From NCBI GenBank assembly GCA_024195585.1, contig SWBL01000057.1, positions 62,001 through 126,000 of the forward strand: a DNA stretch of 64,000 bases. Direction: 5' to 3'. Positions 1 to 9,423 of the stretch are shown here, one piece after another. Origin of the DNA: Aureobasidium sp. EXF-3400 (Eukaryota > Ascomycota > Dothideomycetes > Dothideales > Saccotheciaceae). The number at the start of each line of letters is the position of its first letter. Positions within the stretch are counted from its first letter, which is position 1. Under the pieces are notes generated by a model. It was not told the DNA's origin. It saw only the letters and a program-made list of their open reading frames with translations, and did not search any database. A program made the position numbers and the translations under genes.

Positions 1-3000
1 TGCCGTCGCCCAATGTGGACGTGAGTATGAGTTCCCAAAAGTGTCGTTCAAACTTTGCTCACAGTCACTAGAGTATGCAGCTGTGGGACAACAGAACTGT
101 CCCCTGAACGTTTGCTGTTCTCAATTCGGATACTGCGGCACGACGTCCGATTTCTGCGGAACTGGCTGTCAGAATGGATGCTCTAAAGTGTCCGAACCGT
201 CTTGTGGTGGAAGCTCCAGCGACGCACGTAGGATTGGATACTACGAGTCTTGGAGTTATAGCCGCACATGTGATTCCTGGGTGCCGGAGAAGATTGACGC
301 ATCTCTTTGGACCCACCTCAACTATGCTTTTGCCTTGATTGATTCATCGGGCAAGATAGCCTCAATGAATGCTTACGACACACAGCTATATTCCCGGGTG
401 ACAGGTCTCAAGAAGTCGAATTCGGACCTGAAAGTCTTCATCTCTGTAGGAGGCTGGGCTGCTGGAGGTGCAGTCTTTTCGAAGATGGTAGCGACAACTT
501 CAACTCGAGCCACCTTCATCAACTCTGCTATTTCGTTCATGAACACATATGGATTTGATGGCCTGGACATTGATTGGGTAAACCGATCGACCAAATTTGT
601 CATCTTGTGCCACAGACTGACCATATCCAGGAATATCCTGTTGCTGGTGACCGTGGAGGTGCTAAGGCGGACTTCCAGAACTATGTTTCCTTCCTGAGAG
701 AATTGAGAGCAGCATGTGGAAGTAAATTTGGCATCACGCTTACTCTTCCATCTTCGTACTGTAAGTGACTGTTCTTTGTCGTGTGTATCTGGAGACTGCT
801 AACCATGAACAGGGTATCTGCAAGGCTTCGATGTTGTCAATCTAGAGCCATACGTGGATTGGGTACGTCAGGGTCGGATTATTCTTCGTGTCTGTGATTA
901 ACCCTTGTTAGTTCAATTTCATGTCCTATGACATCCATGGAACTTGGGATGGCACCAGTCCCTACACCAAGTCGATCGTGCAACCTCACACCAACCTCAC
1001 GGAGATCTCTCAAGGACTTGATCTCCTATGGCGTAACAACATCAAACCATCAAAGGTTGTCCTCGGATTGGGATTTTATGGACGTTCGTTCACTCTCAAG
1101 GATCCTTCTTGCAAGACTCCGGGTTGCGCCTTTAGTGGAGGAGGAAATCCAGGTAGCTGCACACAGACTTCTGGCATTCTCTCGAATGCAGAGATTCAAC
1201 GTATCATCACAGCAAAGAACTTGACGCCAATCTTGGATTCGCAAGCTGGGATCAAGTACATTACTTGGGACAATAACCAATGGTACGTGATATTTCGTGA
1301 TCAATGATTATCAATATGCATATCTCTAACCTTTTCTCAGGGTTTCCTACGACGACGAGCAGACTTTTACTCTCAAAAAGAACTTTGCCAATGGTCTGTG
1401 TCTGGGTGGCACGATGGTTTGGGCACTGGATCTCGACGACCCTAGTACACAGCAATCTGTCACCAATCTGAATGTAGATGGTCTTCGCTCCATTGGCGAC
1501 AATGTTGATCTCAATCCGGCCTTTGGTTCGCAAAAGATGCGAGCCATTCGGAAGCAGAACAACGTAAACTTGATTACCTTCTGGACGGATTGTATGAAAA
1601 GCCCCGTGTGCCCACCTGGCTTCAGGACTCTGACCACTGGACATGGTAAGGTAAGTTTTGCTTCTTACGAATCATACTATCGATTTATTGTCTGACAACC
1701 GGCCCACTTTCAGATATTCGATGCCGATCAGAGGACTGTCATGGCCGATGGATGTCATGGAGGCTGGAAAGGCTACAATCGCGCCCTTTGCGTCGAAAGC
1801 ACCGTTGAGATCCCCTCCAAGTCCTGCCATTGGGTTGGGAAAGCAGGTTCATGCAAGGAGCAATGTCCTCCCAACTCGATCCTAATCTCGCAGAACTCTC
1901 ATGTGGGGGATTATAGCTGTAACGAAGGAGCATACAAAAGCTATTGCTGCGACGCGATTTACTCTCGCAATATTCAAAACTGTCCAGGGACTAATGCTGG
2001 TAATGCACTCAGTGGAGGTCTTGCCCCTCGAGTAGCGGACGTCTCCAAGTTCCAGAACAAAGGAATCGGTAGCGGTAGCAATATCGGTACGGCGATGGAG
2101 TGTGCTGCAGAGGTGTTCCCTGGTGTCGCAGCGCTAGGCCTGACTGTGGCAGGGCTGTATAGTGAGTATCTGCATCTCTCATACAGCTTCCGAACTGACA
2201 CAACGCAGTCCTCAACTCGTTACCAGGCTACTGGCAATTAATCCAAGGCAGATATCAGTGGAGACCTCAACGTAACATTGTGTATCCGCAGCCGGCTCCA
2301 CAGACTTGCACCACCACGGTGACAAGCATTAGTGCGACTACTGTACTTGGCAATCTGATAACCAAGACATGCAGCGGGGACAAGTACCCAAATGCATGCG
2401 GCGCCTACAAATCCATCATCTCTCACGTCCAAGGAGCGGACACTTTGATTTGTCCCATATCAACCTACGCAGGCAACGATCGTCCCGCGCTAACACTCTG
2501 GAACAACCAGCACGCAGATGCGTGGCGTTTGTGGGTACCAAAGCTCCCGGGCTACAAATTCAATAAATGCGCAAGAGACGAATATCCTCCTTTTCGATTC
2601 CTCATTGGCGACATGAATTATGACTATCCACAATGGATTCGATTCCTGCCAGCTAGCGAGAATTCCGGAGCAGGACAAATCTGGAGGGGCGTGTGTAGCA
2701 GCAAGGCCAGAAGCTCGACGAATGTCCAAGGCGGACCCGCCAGCGATAAGACTTGCACCGAGATCAACCATATCACCTACACGGTGAATGCAATGACCAT
2801 GCTGTTTGCCAACATGCCTCCAACCAATGATGACGGTCTGGCCAATAACCCCTGTCTGCCAGTATGTGTGCAAGATCTGAAGCCTCGGAGAGAACAATGC
2901 TAACGATCGCAGATCATAACAGATGACGTAGGATTTGCGCTTTTCAACAATGATCCCTGGTATGGCTCTTCGCTCGGCAGAGGCAAAAACCAGTACGCAT

Positions 3001-3430
3001 ATAAGTATGATCCACTACCCGCCCTCACCAACGGCAGAACCGCACCGCGCAACTGGGGCAACATTGCGAAGCGCGAGCTGGATTTTGCCGACAACATGGG
3101 TCTGCCTGACGACATCGTCGTTGATGAGGGCAATATCACGCGTAAGGCAACTGATGAAGAGCTTCTCGAGGACTTTGGACTGTATAGATGCACCTCGGAG
3201 CATTGTGAGAAGGAGCGTGAAGCTTTGCAGATCCTTGGCGCGCGTCAACTGCCAGACAGCGTTCCTAGAACCAGAGTCCCTTCTGCCTTTGCAACAGTAT
3301 CGACTATGATGGTTTCCGCTCTCGACGTTGATGTGCACCGGCCGGCGGTGCAGACAGGTAAGGCTACTATGCCTTTAGAGTCTTCTGCTCTCCTAGGAGC
3401 GACTACACGTGCACAGCGTCACCTTCATAG
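1..3430 (+). CDS. GH18 chitinase with chitin-binding domain (5' end outside window)
   Basis: Secreted-type chitinase that hydrolyses chitin. The first visible exon (1-20) splices at 21-71 into a ChtBD1 hevein-like domain (CPLNVCCSQFGYCG, about 74-190). A GH18 barrel follows; its catalytic DGLDIDWE motif is completed only by removing intron 578-630. Further introns: 761-812, 863-911, 1283-1340, 1651-1713, 2162-2208 and 2862-2912; all keep frame. Barrel landmarks include MSYDIHG at 921 and the strand ending in MVWALDLDD near 1414-1440. After the barrel come two long Cys-rich segments (about 1714-3350), as in large subgroup C (killer-toxin-like) fungal chitinases, which often carry LysM domains upstream; that part would lie off the left edge. 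The last intron (3358-3416, stop at 3430) is my preferred model; without it the frame runs to 3455. Cell-wall remodelling or attack on other fungi are possible roles. Confidence 0.88.
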
Positions 3431-3991
3431 TCACATCCATAGGAGAGGACATTAAGGAGGGTTGGATCTACAGCGGAGACATGGCTTTGGAGTGATAGAC
3501 AAATACAAACACCCTCTTGTGCATTGAGGCTGTGAATAGTACTTACACTATTACCTTTCGTCGATCAAGCATTGATTTCTGGAAGAAGGTCCGCTTCAAA
3601 ACATTGTATTCACATGATCGTCGTTTTATAAGGCCTTGAGGATCTGAGGGTTATTATATGAAGGGCCAGAAAAGCGCGGGCTATACGTACTTGATTGACT
3701 TATTTATTCAATTACCCGTATCCAGTAGCTTCTGCCACACAAGCGGGATAGCTATGGTCTAAAAGGTTCTACCGTTCGCCCAACATTGACCGAGTTATGG
3801 CTAAAAATTATGGGCCATACGTAGAGTTTTGGCACGGTACTGTATATGCCAAGCCGCTAATCCAATTCACCGTGTGGGCGACGACGTGGCCACTGGCATC
3901 TGTCCTCTACGTCTTTTGTTTCGTGTCGGCTACCATCTCTATAGTACCGACATCCCATACATCATTACGCTCGTGCAGTTGGTCCCTTACA
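3431..3991. other. intergenic, nothing recognised
   Basis: Between the chitinase stop and the next gene I see no coding signal or RNA gene, apart from an in-frame extension of the downstream ORF to 3797 that looks unlike the conserved part of that protein. Confidence 0.4.
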
Positions 3992-4857
3992 ATGTCTACC
4001 CAGCTCTACGACGAAGCGCAAATAGTCGCTCTGGTTACGGAATATTACCAGCTTCTTGATTCATTATGTTACTTGAGCGTTGGCGAGATCGAATTCCCTC
4101 CATCTGAAGGTCGGAGTGTTGACGAGTCACTCTGTCATGAGTTAAATCTCAGTGCTGCGGTCGTTTCGCTTATGCGCCACTTGCCATGTCCCTGTGCAGA
4201 AGGCATCATGCTCGAGCACGAACTGTTCCTTCCCAGAAGCCACGCGAACAGCTTCGTCGACGACAACCTCATCAAACTTGGCCGCGATCCTGAATTGGGT
4301 GAGAACTTGTGGTTCCTGGCTCCCGCGCACATTGCTCTGTCCATCATGGGCGACGAGGGCAGATATCTGGTTCTGGACACGGCGAAAAGTTGGACACCCC
4401 ATCCTTTTATCACACTAGATTGGCACATAGAAGAGCTAACGAGAGGGGACAGATACGTTGCGCGTTTGCGAGTGGGAACCTCCAGCCACTCCACAAGACA
4501 ACGAAGACCAAAGTGCACGATACGACTTTGACTCGGCCTCTCCATCAGACCATTACACGCGCTTCCCCATCCACGAACCAATTGAATTCCTGCAATCGAT
4601 TATCAAAAAGGTGCGCAACTTGGAATGGCTACCGAGGCGCCTGTACAATGTAGGCACCATCTCAAATGACGGTCCAGGAGTAAGTCTTCCTTGTCACATC
4701 TTCAAATCACTCCGATAGCCGTTCTAATTCGTCCGTCTTCACGCAAAAGTATACAAGGACAAAAAGTATTTTAATCAACGAGTACGGGTGGCCCGACAAC
4801 TTCAAAAGCGACGAGTGGAAACGCGATTGTAAAAGGGTTCTACATGAGAATGTTTAG
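3992..4857 (+). pseudogene. conserved fungal hypothetical protein, one frameshift
   Basis: Start chosen at 3992 (MSTQLYDEAQ), where family-like sequence begins; the frame is open further upstream but looks non-coding. The first part reads to about 4440 in one frame (LWFLAPAHIALSIMGDEG, then LDWHIEEL). The protein-like sequence then continues in the next frame (CEWEPPATPQD, DHYTRFPIHEPIEFLQ, VRNLEWLPRRLYNVG) without a plausible intron, so one base is gained or lost near 4438-4446. Intron 4680-4749 then joins in phase to a last exon with NEYGWPDNF, a C-terminal motif I associate with a family of uncharacterised Pezizomycotina proteins. No function is known to me. It could be a recent pseudogene or an assembly error, since the rest of the frame is intact. 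Confidence 0.55.
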
Positions 4858-5066
4858 CGTTTTAGGCTTCGTATAGGAAATGAGCAGCGATGGCAGTGAA
4901 TGGATATCCAACTGGACGAAAACCCGTCAATGATAGGAATGCCTAGAACGGAAGCTGGATCTTGGGCATATCATGGCGTCAGAGGTGGCGCTTAACGATA
5001 ACAAGGTAGCCGCAGAGCTAATAAATGATTCTGACAAGGCAATCTCTATGTACGACAATTCGATGA
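4858..5066. other. short intergenic spacer between convergent genes
   Basis: Convergent 3' ends of the hypothetical gene at 3992 and the membrane protein at 5067. No feature seen. Confidence 0.4.
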
Positions 5067-5771
5067 TCAGTTTCGGACCCAGCAACCAGCTTGTCCAACA
5101 AATGTCTTGATAGCCATGTTTCTATAGTCTGGGCCTCTATCAGACATATCGATCAGAAACTGCGAACAATGCATAGTGTGATTGAAGCTTCCAATGATCG
5201 TATCTAGATGGGTCCGCTCCTCATAGAACGCGCGAAATTGTTTCCTCCAAAGCATGGCGCAGTGTACAATGTGGTCTCTCTCGGAAGTGTAATAGTAGTC
5301 CATCTCGGACATGGCGTTGATGTCTATCGTCTCTGTACGCTTCTCGTCCGCGAAGCCAAACCAGGATCCATCGCTCTGGTATTCCTCGACTGCCTTTCGG
5401 TCCATGCAAGGTGATGGTACCCAATGGTTGCTTAGGATATCATAGCGGCAACCCAGGCTTTTTGCTTCTGATATCGAATGGCCGCAGGTCAGAAGCTCCG
5501 CGTTCGAGGTAAAGTTACTTGACAGATCGAGAGTGTGGCTATAGGCCATTCGGTGATTCACTGCAGATTCGGAAGAGTTGATGACAGCCAGGGATCCCCA
5601 AAGGAGCGAAGTTGCGACGAAGACGGTGAAGTGAGAAAGCAGGAGCCAGGTTGAGAGACCGTCGAATGGCTTTTTATAGTAGACCCATCGTCCACTGAGA
5701 TTGAAACGATTTTTAGGAGTGATTTCAGCTGTATCATCCAAGAAGAGGTCATGCTCGTCGTCGGACAACAT
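5067..5771 (-). CDS. UstYa-like membrane protein with two HxxHC motifs (family B, copy 1)
   Basis: Single-exon protein of 234 residues. A cytosolic N-terminal tail of about 40 residues is followed by one transmembrane segment (about residues 42-66), N-glycosylation sequons (NFTS, NHTM), then the block CGHSISEAKSLGCRYD with two conserved cysteines and HWVPSPC. Near the C-terminus are HIVHCAMLWRK and HTMHC. Two HxxHC motifs behind a single TM segment is the layout of UstYa (DUF3328) oxidases of dikaritin clusters, but the CG..EA...GC block and the W(R/K)K after the first motif mark a separate family shared with the genes at 7789 and 14977. Inferred role: lumenal oxidative tailoring of the precursor peptide. 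It is the left-most gene I assign to the cluster. Confidence 0.7.
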   Translation of the reverse strand: MLSDDEHDLFLDDTAEITPKNRFNLSGRWVYYKKPFDGLSTWLLLSHFTVFVATSLLWGSLAVINSSESAVNHRMAYSHTLDLSSNFTSNAELLTCGHSISEAKSLGCRYDILSNHWVPSPCMDRKAVEEYQSDGSWFGFADEKRTETIDINAMSEMDYYYTSERDHIVHCAMLWRKQFRAFYEERTHLDTIIGSFNHTMHCSQFLIDMSDRGPDYRNMAIKTFVGQAGCWVRN

Positions 5772-6478
5772 GATGCAAGTCTCAACGGATGAGAGACCTG
5801 TCTCTGTTCTGAGAGTGGTATCGCGAAGAGCGATGTACTGAGATGGGGAGCTAAACTAGCTACTGAACTGGCAAAGTTGATCGTAAGAGGTTGCGACTCT
5901 TGTAATACGTAGATAGTCTCATGCAACTTGACACATCTTGTAAGAACTCACGTAAGCCATGACTTGTTGGATTCGTAAAGCGCATCGCTATTAGCTGGCC
6001 GATTTATCATTGCATCGATCACCGCACGTGCTAACGTGACATAATGCTTCTTTTGAGCACGACACCATTTTTCCAGAAGTGTTCCTGGAGCGAGATAGAG
6101 TGGCCTTATGGCTTTATCTGAGGTCCATGGAACTCGCATGCTTACCTGTGCTCTTCTACTCTTATGAGACATGGATCGTCCTTCAGATCTCCGATATGAA
6201 CATTAATTACTTCTAAAGGCTTTAACTTGATTGTCTGGACAGAGTCCTGCACTCGAGCATTGCTTGTTTCATCTGCTGGTAACAAAGTACGAAAGACGAT
6301 TTGGGATCATATGCAGCTCTCGGGCTCTCAAACAAGACTGGCTGTGAAGCAAGGGATCCTGATGTTGTTTGTTCCAAAATGAAGCCCGTCTCGACGAACT
6401 CAATCAGTCGAAAAGACGGACAGGGCGAAAGCGCATCGTCATGACGTCCATAAAGACTCTGCAAGACTGAAACCTTCC
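5772..6478. other. intergenic region, promoter of the 5067 gene
   Basis: Two minus-strand ORFs (5948-6172 and 6222-6464) are open but show no recognisable domain or splice continuity. I treat the stretch as promoter plus the 3' flank of the UstYa gene. It contains one copy of the CACGTAA-type motif. Confidence 0.4.
5947..5957 (+). promoter_or_regulatory. CACGTAA-type motif, copy 1
   Basis: Sequence CTCACGTAAGC about 176 bp upstream of the start codon of the minus-strand gene at 5067-5771. It matches motifs in the other cluster promoters (7604, 11849, 14751, 15965). Resembles fungal bZIP sites; function is inferred. Confidence 0.4.
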
Positions 6479-7477
6479 CTAGTCTACCACAAAAAGGCTA
6501 CCATTGTGGACTGCAGCGTGGTCATGGAAATGTGTACGCCTTGCTCTTGCCCAATCGTGAATCTTCTGAAAGTTTCTGCACGTATGCGGAGAAGACGGAC
6601 CCAGAATTACACGGTCGTTGACCTGCATCCACTTCATTGGAGTCAGGTCTGCGTGACACTGCAATGCTTGACGTATGTGGTTGATATAGTGACCTGAATT
6701 CGAAGTTAGCGGGTCTGGAAATCTCGGATGAATGAGTTGTTTCACCTATGTGGTCCTGCCGAGAAGGGTCTCCTGAGATATTGAAGATGGGATAGTACTC
6801 CGGGTATAGCGCCTGGCGAAGTCGATTCTGCGATTGTCAGTGATAATGGAGAAGGTTGATTGTGTTTGCGACTGACAAGGCAATGAAGAGAATGGAACAC
6901 ATCTAGACCTGTGAAGTAGGCACCTGAGTCTGGCCACTGGAATGATCCATCGAGTATGTCTGATCCTGGGTCTTCGAGATCCACATTGAGACCTGGTCTT
7001 CAGCTCAGTATAGATGACCATACTCTCGATATGCCAAAGCGACTCACCATTTAGGAGAGAACCCCAGGCGTAGTCGACAGATTTAGATGGCGGCCCCACG
7101 TATTCACTTCCTCTGAGGTCAGTTACGAATTCGTCATTCTCACTCAAGGTGATGCCTCCAGTGAAAGTGCAGTCTGTGAGTTCAATGGAGGGTCGAGCAG
7201 CGCCTAATTCAAGTCAGTCTGGAAGGTCATGGTAGATATGATCGTGTCTCGTCTCACTCAGATCCGTTTTGAAGCCGTTTTCATACGAATTCTGCTGCGG
7301 AACAGCCAGAGTCACTCGATCAAGAGCATACCATATGAGGAGGGTAAGGTTCAAGATCAGAGAAGCGTAACTCAGACAATGCAAAGGACTGAAGAAGCGT
7401 TCTCGTGGTGAGCGTCTCTTGGCTGACTGACCGAGTAGGGTCTCAGCTTCAACCTTCTCTATCTCTTTGGTCAACAT
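6479..7477 (-). CDS. UstYa family (DUF3328) oxidase 1
   Basis: Five exons on the minus strand (7477-7258, 7203-7048, 6992-6877, 6827-6746, 6693-6479) encode 262 residues. A basic N-terminus is followed by one TM segment (around SLILNLTLLIWYAL), then the DUF3328 body: VGPPSKSVDYAWGSLLNG, FHSLHCLNRLRQALYPEYY, then RQDHI and HYINHIRQALQC. The first HxxHC motif (HSLHC) is intact. The second, spanning the last intron, reads His-Ile-Gly-His-Tyr, so its Cys is replaced by Tyr, although the downstream RQAL.C is kept. UstYa proteins catalyse oxidative macrocyclisation and hydroxylation in dikaritin RiPP pathways and are thought to be anchored in the secretory pathway. Divergent from the gene at 7789 over about 310 bp, suggesting shared control. 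Confidence 0.85.
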
Positions 7478-7603
7478 GATTCCTCAATCGCAAAAAGCAG
7501 CACGCCACGAAAACGAGAGGCCAAGATTCTTTCCAGGAGTGTTTGACGAAAACTGCCACAGAACGTTGACAGGCGCTTGGAGAATGCTGACTCACTTGTA
7601 AAC

Positions 7604-7614
7604 ATGACGTAAGG
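7604..7614 (+). promoter_or_regulatory. CACGTAA-type motif, copy 2 (variant)
   Basis: Sequence ATGACGTAAGG in the divergent promoter between the UstYa gene (start 7477, minus) and the family B gene (start 7789, plus). TGACGTAA is a bZIP-like core. Confidence 0.35.
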
Positions 7615-7788
7615 CCATTAGCATAGTCAGGACAATATACATTGGGCGGAGTGATGTCCTTCGCCCAGGTCACCGAGCCTAACGTAATACCTCAGATCCT
7701 TGACGAGTATACTACCATATCCAACACGCAAAAGCTAGTAGTTGATATGTATACTCGTATTTCTGCGAAAGCAGCAACAGAACCAACG

Positions 7789-8539
7789 ATGGGCTCGTTC
7801 GCCTCGAAAACTGTCAACACGTTTACTCTATTGCCCTCAACTGATGCTTCACGCGACCTAAGCAGTAAAGAACAACTCATCCAGTCCGAACACAATGACG
7901 CAACCTCACTATCAAAGTCGACAGACCCAATACGAGCCTCAAGGTCTAGAATGCTGCTCTTGGGCGTGTTGATGAATGCAGGAATACTCCTCGCGGGATT
8001 TGTCACAATCTGGGTCTTGAACACCAGTCCATCGACCAACATTCGAGAAATGACCTTGACTGAGGATGGCAAATCATTTCCCGTCGATTGGTTGACTTGG
8101 TCACCACACCCATCAGCCTCTACCATGTGGCAAAACTCCAACTGAAGCGCTAGCTCGAGGCTGTCATTTCGATGTTATAGCCACAGCCTGGCTACCTTCT
8201 CGTTGTATCGACGATAACTTGATCGCCGAGTTTGAGTTATTTCACCCCTGGCAGTACTTCCACGACCAGAACGGAACGCAGCCCATATCCAACACACCAG
8301 ATGAGCTGGGTACGACGACGGGACTCATCTGGACGACACATAGATGGCACGCAGCGCATTGCTTGTTCATGTGGAAGAAGTTGAACCGGGCTTTGCTACA
8401 AGGGCGTTGGACCGATGGTGAAACAATAAAGCAGAGTCACACTGATCATTGTTCAGTGAGTATCATGGATTCGATCGCGAAGGGCGAGAATCCGGACGAG
8501 ATTGGTGCCCTGTTGGAGGTCATATATCCGCCATGTTGA
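7789..8539 (+). pseudogene. UstYa-like membrane protein (family B, copy 2), apparent frameshift
   Basis: The N-terminal part (start chosen at 7789, MGSFASK; ATGs at 7642 and 7747 are in frame) has a TM segment (MLLLGVLMNAGILLAGFVTI) and reads to a stop at 8143-8145. The conserved part continues one frame over from about 8117-8126: CGKTPTEALARGCHFD, WLPSRC, HAAHCLFMWKK and HTDHC, to the stop at 8537-8539. These are the same blocks, in the same order, as in the genes at 5067 and 14977. I find no intron of credible size that joins the two frames (the nearest donor and acceptor would give about 34 bp). Thus it is either frameshifted or contains a sequence error near 8115-8130. If intact it would be about 250 residues. 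Confidence 0.6.
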
Positions 8540-8985
8540 TTCCTAAGCAAGCATATCTGATTTAGAAAACAAGTCATGAAAAATTCAAGTGTTGGACATG
8601 TCCGCTCATGATCGTGTGGTCCTTTGACTATGGAATGAGTCTGACCTTAGAGATAACCAGTCACAGTGTCGATGATGTTTGACCATCGGCTCACAACTTG
8701 CTTTGTGTGCTCCCTTCATGATTATGCTTAGTGCAGTGATCTAATCAGCTTACAGATGCATTAGACATGTACATCAGTCAGTCTTCGACTCACCTCATGT
8801 ACTGACTCGTCCAGACATATTTGTTTTGCACTGCGCTGTGTGCCATGACAGCGATATTGGCGTCCTCGAGGTCAATATCGATATGCGTCCAGCGCCACAT
8901 GTTGGCACAGTAATGCAAGCGCCACTTGCATACAACATAACGTCTGTCATATCGCTGTTCTGAGTCAAGCTCGATATCTGACGTA
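8540..8985. other. intergenic, nothing recognised
   Basis: No coding signal that I can defend; the stretch leads into an ankyrin-like remnant. A faint ankyrin-like reading may begin near 8815. Confidence 0.35.
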
Positions 8986-9342
8986 TTGGAGCCTGTGAGA
9001 CTGAAGATTTACAGATTGTCGGTCTGTTTGTACGCATATTTCTTTGGGTATCGCTATCATGCAGTGTCCTTGGCTTATATACCGAGATGGAAGTTCCGAT
9101 GTTGTGTGTCCCTAGAAGCTCTCCCTGTCGAGCGTGATGCAACCAACTACATGGGCTGTACGGCACTTTTTCTAGCCGTTGAGGCCAAGCACGAGGGGAC
9201 AGTGCAAGAGCTTCTCAAGTCCTCTGCAAGCCTGAATCTCAAAGATCTGCTGGGTAACTCTCCACTGCATCTAGCGGTCGAAAGCGGATTGGAGTCAATG
9301 ACACTTCTTCTTTTGGCACACGGTGCAGACATCAATGAGTGA
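8986..9342 (+). pseudogene. ankyrin-repeat remnant
   Basis: About 65 residues near the end of this ORF form two ankyrin repeats (GCTALFLAVEAKHEGTVQEL and GNSPLHLAVESGLESMTLLL, then HGADINE), ending in a stop at 9340-9342. There is no matching upstream protein of normal size and no TM or NACHT partner nearby. It looks like a fragment of a large ankyrin protein stranded between the RiPP genes, overlapping nothing but lying only about 80 bp from the end of the M3 peptidase gene. It may be transcribed, but I infer no function. Confidence 0.45.
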
Positions 9343-9423
9343 GATGGTTTTGCCAGGAAGAGATCAGAAGGAAATTTGCGGTGGCCAAACTCGACTCCAG
9401 TGGTCCGGTTTTCGACAAATATG

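Noticed and set aside
7692..8141. 149-codon minus-strand ORF
   Set aside because: Antisense to the family B gene, whose TM segment and continuity with the conserved block make the plus strand the coding one.
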